Shown here: positions 15,687 to 21,636 of the stretch, in pieces
How the letters are laid out: the number at the start of each line of letters is the position of its first letter
Position numbering within the stretch: position 1 is the stretch's first letter
Notes under the pieces: generated by a model
Seen by the model: only the letters and a program-made list of their open reading frames with translations
What the model was told of the DNA's origin: nothing
The model's database searches: none
NCBI GenBank assembly: GCA_910577185.1
Contig: CAJTLR010000051.1
Span: 1 to 27,324 of the forward strand
Reading direction: 5' to 3'
DNA from: an uncultured Acetatifactor sp.
GTDB lineage: Bacteria > Bacillota > Clostridia > Lachnospirales > Lachnospiraceae
DNA length: 27,324 bases
Program-made: the position numbers and the translations under genes

Positions 15687-16688
15687 TCACCTGGTGGTGC
15701 CTCTCCGGATAAGTTCCCCTGAAAAAACTGTTTTTTTCGGCATTTCCTTTCCGGCCAGCACACCCAGCAGGGTGTTGATCAGATGCTGGCAGAGGGTCTC
15801 CAGTTTGTTGTCGATGCTGGTCAGTTCAGGCTCACAGCAGACTGTCAGCATGGAATTGTTGTAACCCAGTATGGTAAAATCCTGGGGAATGCGGTAATGC
15901 ATCTCCCGGGCATATTTCACCGCCGCCAGCGCCAGGGTGTCGTCCGCGGCGATGACGCCGTGAAACTTCAGTCCGCTGCGGCAGAGATTTTTCAGATATT
16001 CCGTCATATCCGTGATGTCCTCATGGGAACCCTGATAGAACCGTGCCAGCCCGCTGTCCAGCCCCTTTTTTTCCATGGCGTCCTGAAATCCGGATAATTT
16101 GCGCTTTCCGCTGTAAGAAGCGGAATTATAAAAATACAGGATATCCTCTGTGCCGCTTTGAATCATTTGCAGGGTGGCTTTGTACATGGATGTATAATCA
16201 TCGGACACTACGCTGTAGACATTGGGAATATCCAGATCTGCGTTCAAAAGCATCACGGGAATCTGGGACGCGGCATCCGTAATATATTTATTCTCTGTTT
16301 CCACCTCATAGATAAAATTGGAACCCGCCAGAATGATGCCATCCACTTTTTTGGTAATGAGAAGGTTCATGGAAGAAGCTTTCGCGTCCAGGTCATAGCC
16401 CGTGCAGCATAAGAGGCTGTCGTAGCCGTTGGAACGAAGTTTCTGCTCAATGTAATAAATGGCTTTGGCCAGATATAAATCGGAACTGTCGGCACACATG
16501 ATGCCGATGGTTTTCATGGTGTTCAGGCCAAGCCCCCGGGCAAAAGCATTGGGGGTATATTCATACAAGGCGATCACATCCAGAACCTTTTTCCTGGTTT
16601 TTTCACTGACATTTCTGCTGCCGTTCAGCACACGGGAGACAGTGGCAATGGAAACGCCGGCCTTTTCGGAGATATCGTAAATTGTCAT
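15687..16688 (-). CDS. LacI family transcriptional regulator, probable uronate regulator
   Basis: A 333-residue repressor. Residues 1-22 form the LacI helix-turn-helix (TIYDISEKAGVSIATVSRVLNG), followed by the hinge (ARGLG) and a periplasmic-binding-protein-like sensor domain, with GVIAADDTLALAAVKYA and the closing GELIRRGTTR typical of the family. The start at 16688 is where the family's N-terminus begins; the frame is open to 16763 upstream. The ribosome site AGGGAG is slightly far. It lies next to uxaC and likely controls it and the uxaB-uxaA operon, which has a perfect LacI-type operator. The effector (a uronate or pathway intermediate) is inferred; it cannot be told from the sequence. 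Confidence 0.9.
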   Translation of the reverse strand: MTIYDISEKAGVSIATVSRVLNGSRNVSEKTRKKVLDVIALYEYTPNAFARGLGLNTMKTIGIMCADSSDLYLAKAIYYIEQKLRSNGYDSLLCCTGYDLDAKASSMNLLITKKVDGIILAGSNFIYEVETENKYITDAASQIPVMLLNADLDIPNVYSVVSDDYTSMYKATLQMIQSGTEDILYFYNSASYSGKRKLSGFQDAMEKKGLDSGLARFYQGSHEDITDMTEYLKNLCRSGLKFHGVIAADDTLALAAVKYAREMHYRIPQDFTILGYNNSMLTVCCEPELTSIDNKLETLCQHLINTLLGVLAGKEMPKKTVFSGELIRRGTTR

Positions 16689-16775
16689 GGGTCTTTTTTG
16701 TCTCCCTCTTTTGGTTTGTTTCCCGGAAGGGTAAGCCTGAAGATCAGGCCCGGGGTCTGCCATCCGGGGGCTGAT

Positions 16776-16792
16776 CCAGACCTGAGGTCTGG
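16776..16792 (-). promoter_or_regulatory. Leader palindrome of lacI
   Basis: CCAGACC-TGA-GGTCTGG, a perfect 7-bp inverted repeat with a three-base centre, lies in the 5' untranslated region of lacI. It can form a short hairpin or serve as a protein site; no function is evident. Confidence 0.4.
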
Positions 16793-16805
16793 CATCAAAG
16801 TAAAA

Positions 16806-16863
16806 TTGTAAGTAGTTTCAATTAGTCCTATCTGCATTATAACAAATGCAGTTTTTTTTGCAA
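16806..16863 (-). promoter_or_regulatory. lacI promoter with a degenerate operator
   Basis: On the minus strand TTGCAA (16863-16858), 16 bases, TATAAT (16841-16836). Just downstream, 16821-16806 is an imperfect 16-bp palindrome (12 of 16 symmetric). Read on the plus strand its TGTAAGTAGTTTCA matches the uxaB operator TGTAAGCGCTTACA at 10 of 14 positions. It lacks the central CG. Autoregulation is possible. Confidence 0.65.
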
Positions 16864-16998
16864 GATATTTTTTTAACAAATTGCCTGCCGCAGGGGCGGT
16901 AACAGACCAGACAGGGCCCGGAACTGTTACGGGGATGCCGCTTCCGGAATCTGTGGGGGAACGCGGATAACAGAAAGCGGGTAACGTGAAACAAAAAT

Positions 16999-17027
16999 TT
17001 GATTTGCGGCAGGAATTGTGATAAGAT
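16999..17027 (+). promoter_or_regulatory. Promoter of the CD3324-like gene
   Basis: TTGATT at 16999-17004, 17-base spacer, TAAGAT at 17022-17027. Transcription from here would give a leader of about 240 bases before the CD3324-like gene, containing a GTCTGC/GCAGAC hairpin (17121-17140), the leader ORF and the attenuator. The DNA between this and the divergent lacI promoter (16864-16998) holds only a GTAACAG/CTGTTAC inverted repeat at 16899-16930. Confidence 0.6.
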
Positions 17028-17169
17028 AGGACGATGACGTGTGTCTGAAAGAATATATGTTCCGGACATGCTCCAGGGCGTTAAAACGTTTTCCGCCGGG
17101 GAGGAAGGGTGTAAGTAAGCGTCTGCTTTTACAGGCAGACTATCTGGGAAAAAGAAGGGAGATCTGTAT

Positions 17170-17196
17170 ATGAGAAGATATGTTATGGCTGCATAG
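17170..17196 (+). CDS. Leader peptide MRRYVMAA of the CD3324-like gene
   Basis: Eight codons and a TAG stop, with AAGGGAG at 17155-17161 eight bases upstream, an unusually good ribosome site for so short a frame. The last codon and stop (GCA-TAG) lie inside the first hairpin of the attenuator, so a ribosome at the end of the frame would open that hairpin. The second leader ORF in this window (18791) has the same length and ending. Translation is inferred. Confidence 0.65.
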   Translation: MRRYVMAA

Positions 17197-17269
17197 CACT
17201 GGCTATTGCAAGCTATGTATTTAGATTGTTATAGCCAATGCTATTCCTGAAAATATAAATTTTAGGAGG
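17190..17269 (+). promoter_or_regulatory. Candidate translational attenuator of the CD3324-like gene
   Basis: Four segments can pair in two ways. Segment 1 (ATAGC 17193-17197) pairs with 2 (GCTAT 17202-17206), extended by TGCA/TGCA. Segment 3 (ATAGC 17231-17235) pairs with 4 (GCTAT 17240-17244). Alternatively the whole block 17193-17206 pairs with 17231-17244 at 13 of 14 positions. A further hairpin pairs TCCT (17245-17248) and AAAAT with ATTTT and AGGA (17264-17267), which hides the ribosome site of the gene. Confidence 0.65.
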
Positions 17270-17274
17270 CAGAC

Positions 17275-17583
17275 ATGGGCTATATAAGAGCAGAAGAAAT
17301 TCTGCCCATTGAGGTAATAGAACTGATACAGCAGTATGTGGACGGGAAAAACATTTACATCCCGCGCAGGACAAAACACAGGCAGCCATGGGGGAGCGGC
17401 ACGCAGACTAAGGGGGAGCTCCTGGCACGGGACAGGCAGATTTTTAAGGAGTATCTTGCCGGGGCAAGGACAGGAGAGTTAGCCTGCAAATATTATTTGT
17501 CCGAGAAGAGCATACAGCGTATCCTGAGAAAACAAGTACTGGAATCGGGGCAGGAACCGAAGGCCCTGCTTCCGGAAGATTAA
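17275..17583 (+). CDS. CD3324-family small helix-turn-helix protein
   Basis: A 102-residue protein resembling the CD3324 family (Mor-like DNA-binding proteins common in Clostridia). Visible blocks are MGYIRAEEILPIEVIELIQQ, YVDGKNIYIPRR (21-32), a tryptophan-glycine turn at 39-40, and a C-terminal helix-turn-helix at about 65-88 (RTGELACKYYLSEKSIQRILRK). It probably binds DNA; its targets are unknown. AGGAGG at 17264-17269 gives a clear start. Expression seems to be controlled by the long leader with its 8-codon ORF and competing hairpins. It is monocistronic, ended by a large terminator at 17611-17716. The neighbours, a methyltransferase and a DUF1062-like protein, may form its functional group. 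Confidence 0.8.
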   Translation: MGYIRAEEILPIEVIELIQQYVDGKNIYIPRRTKHRQPWGSGTQTKGELLARDRQIFKEYLAGARTGELACKYYLSEKSIQRILRKQVLESGQEPKALLPED

Positions 17584-17610
17584 AAAAGGCGATGCAGGTG
17601 TAACTGCAAA

Positions 17611-17716
17611 GAGCCGGGAAAACAGGACGGACAGGCTGATTGCCCATAACGTATCCGCGTATGGCTGCGTTGGAAAGGCAATGGGCAGGTTCCCTGTTTT
17701 GCCCGGTTCTTTTATT
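17611..17716 (+). terminator. Large two-part intrinsic terminator
   Basis: GAGCCGGGAAAACAGG at 17611-17626 pairs with the segment 17693-17709 (one G-U pair and one bulge), followed by TTTTATT. An inner stem pairs TGCCCAT (17641-17647) with ATGGGCA (17681-17687). The roughly 105-base size is unusual for a terminator. Confidence 0.75.
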
Positions 17717-17875
17717 CCCGAAAGAATTCTGGATGATTTTATATTCACCGGATTTGTCCTGTATGGGTATGTCCCGGAACCTAAATCCGGGCGGCTGTGG
17801 TGAACAGGGAAACGGTATGGCGGTTTTCGCTTCAGACGGCGGCCGTGACCAGATGGGTGGGGCACTGCATTGCTT

Positions 17876-17903
17876 TTGTGATGGGAACCAGTTTTTCTAT
17901 AAA
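17876..17903 (+). promoter_or_regulatory. Putative promoter of the methyltransferase gene
   Basis: TTGTGA at 17876-17881, 16-base spacer, TATAAA at 17898-17903. It follows the terminator of the previous gene. The 17717-17875 stretch upstream of it holds nothing I can identify. Confidence 0.5.
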
Positions 17904-17985
17904 AATATGTGAGGTGGAATGCCGCATTGGAATATGCTACAGTAGAGACAGTTTTTTCGCAGCAAAGAGAGAGGAAAAAAATGCC

Positions 17986-18699
17986 ATGGAACCGGAAGTG
18001 GAAGCAAGGGAAAATTATATGCGGAATTTGAAGCGATGGCTTCAGGAGACAGAGGATTCTCCCCTGGAAGAAATGTCTGATTTTTTTGCAAACCGGCTGG
18101 ACGGTTACGAGGAGCATATGTCGGTATGGGAAAAATCATACCGGATATTTGCCGAAACACTGCCTTCGGGCTGCCGGAAAATTTTAGACCTGGGATGCGG
18201 CACCGGTCTGGAGCTGGACAGGATCTGGCAGAAGAATCCGCATCTGGAAGTGACCGGTATAGATTTGTGCCGGAATATGCTGGATAAGCTGCTGGAAAAG
18301 CATTCTGACAAACACATCACCACGGTGTGCCAGGATTATTTCCGGTACGATTTCGGACAGGATAAATGGGACGCTGTCATTTCTTTTGAAAGCCTGCATC
18401 ATTTTCTGCCGGAGCGCAAAAAGATACTTTACAGGAGAGTCTGTGACGGTTTGAAAAAAGGCGGTCTTTTTATGACAGGGGACTATATCGCCTGCTGTGA
18501 CGAGGAGGAAGCGCTTTTGCAGGAGGTGTATCGGAAAAAGAGGGAACAGTCTGTCATACCGGATCATTGTTTTGTGCATTTTGACATTCCGCTGACCCTG
18601 GAACATGAAACGGGGCTGTTGGAGGACGCCGGATTTGTGATAGAAAAGATCTGGGATGAGCCTGGTGAGGCTACCATTATTACTGCCAGAAAGGGATGA
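17986..18699 (+). CDS. Class I SAM-dependent methyltransferase
   Basis: A 237-residue cytoplasmic methyltransferase with a Rossmann SAM site: motif I ILDLGCGTG (66-74), acidic motif GIDLCRNML (91-99), motif IV DAVISFESLHHF, and a closing EPGEATIITARKG strand. The acceptor is unknown; the fold is shared by small-molecule and RNA methyltransferases. I start at 17986 (MEPEVEARENYMRNL) because the frame further upstream is not protein-like. The site AGAGAGG at 17968-17974 is 11 bases from this ATG but only six from an out-of-frame ATG at 17981 that opens a 16-codon frame overlapping it, which may modulate initiation. It lies between two genes with twin attenuators, hinting at an antibiotic- or ribosome-related role; this is inference. 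Confidence 0.82.
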   Translation: MEPEVEARENYMRNLKRWLQETEDSPLEEMSDFFANRLDGYEEHMSVWEKSYRIFAETLPSGCRKILDLGCGTGLELDRIWQKNPHLEVTGIDLCRNMLDKLLEKHSDKHITTVCQDYFRYDFGQDKWDAVISFESLHHFLPERKKILYRRVCDGLKKGGLFMTGDYIACCDEEEALLQEVYRKKREQSVIPDHCFVHFDIPLTLEHETGLLEDAGFVIEKIWDEPGEATIITARKG

Positions 18700-18790
18700 G
18701 TAATGGATTACAGGGGCAAAATGGTAATTTCTTACCGGCTTTTGTTCCGTTCACCGTAATGATATTGCAGCGGAAAGGAGAAAGATATTT

Positions 18791-18817
18791 ATGACTACAC
18801 CCGTTTCTTTTGCATAG
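18791..18817 (+). CDS. Leader peptide MTTPVSFA of the DUF1062-like gene
   Basis: Eight codons and a TAG stop, with AAAGGAG at 18774-18780 ten bases upstream. As in the leader at 17170, the frame is exactly eight codons and ends GCA-TAG-C, and that end lies in the 5' arm of a hairpin. The two peptides differ apart from the terminal alanine. Translation is inferred. Confidence 0.65.
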   Translation: MTTPVSFA

Positions 18818-18893
18818 CGCGGCTATTGCAAATCATAAAACAAAACAGTCATGTGATAGCCTGCGCATCAGTTCTTGAAACGAACAGGAGATG
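18809..18893 (+). promoter_or_regulatory. Candidate translational attenuator of the DUF1062-like gene
   Basis: TTTGCATAGC (18809-18818) pairs with GCTATTGCAAA (18822-18832, one bulged T). The same 3' arm can pair instead downstream: GCGCGGCTAT (18817-18826) with ATAGCC-T-GCGC (18856-18866). A third stem, CATC (18866-18869) with GATG (18890-18893) and GTTC with GAAC inside, places the AGGAG ribosome site in a partly closed loop. The first arm shares GCATAGC and GGCTATTGCAA with the leader at 17190. Confidence 0.65.
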
Positions 18894-18896
18894 CAA

Positions 18897-19490
18897 ATGA
18901 GCTATTTCAAAAAAACAGAATATGAAATTGTCCTGAAAGACTCGTTTCCGGTACTTCGGGGCTGTCCCAAATGCGGCAGAAGGACAGATTTTGTCAACAC
19001 GAAAAAATTCCGTGTCAATGCAAACGGCGGAAAACTGGATGTGTGGCTGATTTATCAGTGTGAGGTATGTAAACATACTTTCAACCTTACAGTTTATGAG
19101 AGACAGAAGGTTTCGGCCATACCAAAGAAAGAATACAGCTCTTTTTTGGACAATGATGAGCGTCTTGCGGATATGTACGGCAAAAATATACAGTTATTCC
19201 GGAAGAACAAAGCGGATATCGACCTGGAAAGGCTTAACTATGGCTATGTGAGGCTTGGGGAGACAGGGGAAAGCAATGATCCGGAAGACGGGAGCCTGAT
19301 TACAATACACAATCCATACCGGCTGAAAATCCATCCGGAAAAACAAATTGCCCAGGTTTTGGGATTGTCCCGGAGCCGGGTGAAATGTCTGCTGGAAGAG
19401 GGAAAAATCAGCCTGGAAGAACAGCAGGGGCAGTGGATTTCCTTTGGCATTTCCGGCTGTGCTGAAGATATTCCAACAGAAACAAAGTAA
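18897..19490 (+). CDS. DUF1062-like zinc-binding protein
   Basis: A 197-residue protein of unknown function. An N-terminal zinc ribbon is formed by C23-P-K-C26 and C55-E-V-C58. A helical middle region follows (FLDNDERLADMYGKNIQLFRKN), then a C-terminal segment around AQVLGLSRSRVKCLLEEGKIS that resembles a helix-turn-helix. This layout fits DUF1062. I start it at 18897 (MSYFKKTEY): the ATG at 18891 directly follows AGGAG and is too close to be used. It is preceded by an attenuator-like leader and followed 35 bases later by a GNAT acetyltransferase, probably co-transcribed. No clear separate promoter is seen, so it may also be read from the methyltransferase promoter. Confidence 0.75.
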   Translation: MSYFKKTEYEIVLKDSFPVLRGCPKCGRRTDFVNTKKFRVNANGGKLDVWLIYQCEVCKHTFNLTVYERQKVSAIPKKEYSSFLDNDERLADMYGKNIQLFRKNKADIDLERLNYGYVRLGETGESNDPEDGSLITIHNPYRLKIHPEKQIAQVLGLSRSRVKCLLEEGKISLEEQQGQWISFGISGCAEDIPTETK

Positions 19491-19525
19491 GGGCAATGAA
19501 ATCAGGATTTGTGGAGGAACTATTT

Positions 19526-20077
19526 ATGTTGTTAAAAACAGACAGGCTGATCATCCGGGATTTGGAGACAACAGATGGGATCATTTTTTCCCGCATGGCA
19601 TCGGACGGCAGTCTCAATGATATTGGGTTTGACACAGAATTTCACAGCTGGGCGAATGAATGGATGAGGGAAGCCAGGCAGCTTGCAGCTCAGGATAATC
19701 CCACGGTCAATTATCTGGCGTATACTCTGGAACTCCGGGAAACCCGGGAAGTCATCGGCTCCGTGGGATGTTCGTACTATGAAGATCTCAAAAAAACCGG
19801 CATCGTATATTTTGTAGGGGCAGAATACAGAAATCATGGCTATGCGACAGAGGCAATAAAGGAATATGTCAGGTATTTCCTGCAACAATATCAACAGGAT
19901 GAAATAATTGCCATCATTAGGGAAGATAATATTCCATCATGGAGGGCCATAGAAAAAGCCGGATTTATACTGACAGTGCATAAAATGTACCAGGATATAG
20001 ATGATGTATCGGAACAAATGTATCGGTTTTACAGTTATAGGATTCATCTTCCCTGCTTGATTGGAATTTGTGGTTGA
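19526..20077 (+). CDS. GNAT family N-acetyltransferase
   Basis: A 183-residue acetyl-CoA-dependent transferase of the RimJ/RimL-like type: it opens LLKTDRLIIRDLETTDG, carries the acetyl-CoA loop YRNHGYATEAIKEYV (R-x-x-G-x-A pattern), and ends with NIPSWRAIEKAGF, the usual motif of the final helix. The acceptor could be a ribosomal protein N-terminus, an antibiotic or a metabolite; nothing here decides. The start at 19526 has GGAGG eight to nine bases upstream. It lies just after the DUF1062-like gene and its stop overlaps the -35 box of the uxaB promoter. Confidence 0.85.
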   Translation: MLLKTDRLIIRDLETTDGIIFSRMASDGSLNDIGFDTEFHSWANEWMREARQLAAQDNPTVNYLAYTLELRETREVIGSVGCSYYEDLKKTGIVYFVGAEYRNHGYATEAIKEYVRYFLQQYQQDEIIAIIREDNIPSWRAIEKAGFILTVHKMYQDIDDVSEQMYRFYSYRIHLPCLIGICG

Positions 20078-20102
20078 CGAAATGGATTTTTCGCGGTAAA
20101 AT
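20074..20102 (+). promoter_or_regulatory. uxaB-uxaA promoter
   Basis: TTGACG at 20074-20079, a 17-base spacer and TAAAAT at 20097-20102; a near-consensus sigma-A promoter overlapping the end of the GNAT gene. Confidence 0.82.
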
Positions 20103-20106
20103 GAAA

Positions 20107-20122
20107 ATGTAAGCGCTTACAT
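20107..20122 (+). promoter_or_regulatory. LacI/CcpA-type operator
   Basis: ATGTAAGCGCTTACAT is a perfect 16-bp palindrome with a central CG. The inner 14 bases match the cre consensus TGTAARCGYTTACA exactly. Lying at the transcription start just after the -10 box, it should give repression by the local LacI-family protein, by CcpA, or by both. Confidence 0.85.
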
Positions 20123-20175
20123 AAAGGGCGGTGACTTATGTTAGGGTCCGCAAGGCCGGACGGAAGGGAGAAAAC

Positions 20176-21636
20176 ATGGAAATCTTAAACAAGGCAATGA
20201 CAAATAAAACGGAGAGGCCCATCAAAGTGGTGCAGTTTGGCGAAGGCAACTTCCTTCGGGCATTTGTGGACTATATGATTGATATTGCCAATGAACAGGG
20301 AAAATTTGACGGCGATATTGTGCTGGTCAAACCCATCAGTTTCGGAAGCCTGGAAAATTTTCATAAGCAGGACTGCCAGTATACCGTATCCCTGCGGGGA
20401 ATCGTGGATGGGGAAGCAAAGATTTCAAACCGTCTGGTGACCAGCGTGGCCGATGCGGTGGACGCCTGTGAAGAGTATGAAAAATACATGGGGCTGGCGG
20501 AAATTGACACGCTCAGATTCGTGGTTTCCAATACCACGGAGGCGGGTATTGTATTTGATGCGGGAGATCAATATGAACTGAATCCTCCGAAATCCTTCCC
20601 CGGCAAGCTGACCAAGTTTTTACATCATAGATTTCAGACCTTCCGGGGCGACAGGGACAAAGGCCTTGTGATGCTGCCCGTGGAGCTCATCGACGACAAC
20701 GGCATTATGCTGAAAAAATGTGTGATGCAGCTGATAGAACTGTGGAATCTGGGAGAGGAATTCCGCACCTGGGTGGAGGAGGCCTGTATATTTACCTCTA
20801 CACTGGTGGACCGTATCGTCACCGGCTATCCCCGGGATACGGAGGAGGAAGAATGGAAGACGCTGGGATATGAAGACCGCATCATGGTCACCGGCGAACC
20901 TTTTGCGCTGTGGGTGATCGAGAGCCCCAGAGACATCAGCGGGGAGCTTCCGCTGCCCCAGGCAGGCCTTCCGGTGATTTTCACGGAGAATCAGAAGCCC
21001 TACAAGCAGAGGAAAGTCCGCATCTTAAACGGCGCCCACACTTCCTTTGTGCTGGCCTCTTATCTGTGCGGGAACGATATTGTAAAACAGTCCATGGAAG
21101 ATGCGGACATCCGGAACTTTATGACGAGAACCATATTCGACGAGGTGATTCCCACCCTGACCCTGCCGGAGGAGGAACTGAAAGAATTTGCGGAGGCAGT
21201 GATCACAAGATTCAACAATCCTTATGTGAAACACGCCCTGCTTTCCATTTCCCTGAATTCCGTGTCCAAGTGGAGGGCAAGATGCATGCCCAGCCTTCTG
21301 GGATATGTGGAGAAATTCGGAAAGCTGCCCTCGCATCTGACCTTCTCCCTGGCGGCGCTGCTGGCCTTTTATACAGGCACGGAGATTCGTGACAAGGCGC
21401 TGACAGGCCACAGGGACGGGCAGGAATACCAGGTGATGGACGACATGAACATTCTGGAGTTTTTCCGCGACAACAGCCGGGGGGACAGCCGGACCTTTGT
21501 GACGGCATTCCTGGGCAATGAGAACTTCTTCGGACAGGATCTGAACAAGGTGGAGGGCCTTGCGGAGGCAGTGGCGGCATACCTTGACGATATCAGGGCA
21601 AACGGAATGAGGGCGGCGTTATGCAGAATTTCATAA
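20176..21636 (+). CDS. uxaB: Tagaturonate reductase (altronate oxidoreductase)
   Basis: Reduces D-tagaturonate to D-altronate with NADH, the second step of the galacturonate branch. The 486-residue protein is in the long-chain mannitol dehydrogenase family: Rossmann motif GEGNFLRAF at 22-30, cofactor region VLVKPI around 49-54, and the catalytic triad K280, N285 and H288 in KVRILNGAH, followed by NPYVKHALLSISLNSVSKW. The start at 20176 (MEILNKAM) has AAGGGAG just upstream; the frame opens earlier at 20131 but that lies over the leader. A small GTCCG/CGGAC hairpin sits in the leader. It overlaps uxaA by 16 bases, suggesting translational coupling. Confidence 0.95.
   Translation: MEILNKAMTNKTERPIKVVQFGEGNFLRAFVDYMIDIANEQGKFDGDIVLVKPISFGSLENFHKQDCQYTVSLRGIVDGEAKISNRLVTSVADAVDACEEYEKYMGLAEIDTLRFVVSNTTEAGIVFDAGDQYELNPPKSFPGKLTKFLHHRFQTFRGDRDKGLVMLPVELIDDNGIMLKKCVMQLIELWNLGEEFRTWVEEACIFTSTLVDRIVTGYPRDTEEEEWKTLGYEDRIMVTGEPFALWVIESPRDISGELPLPQAGLPVIFTENQKPYKQRKVRILNGAHTSFVLASYLCGNDIVKQSMEDADIRNFMTRTIFDEVIPTLTLPEEELKEFAEAVITRFNNPYVKHALLSISLNSVSKWRARCMPSLLGYVEKFGKLPSHLTFSLAALLAFYTGTEIRDKALTGHRDGQEYQVMDDMNILEFFRDNSRGDSRTFVTAFLGNENFFGQDLNKVEGLAEAVAAYLDDIRANGMRAALCRIS

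Noticed and set aside
17109..17133. Third LacI-type operator (TGTAAG ... TTTTACA) in the CD3324 leader
   Set aside because: Its arms are too far apart and lack the central CG symmetry; only the outer five bases match.
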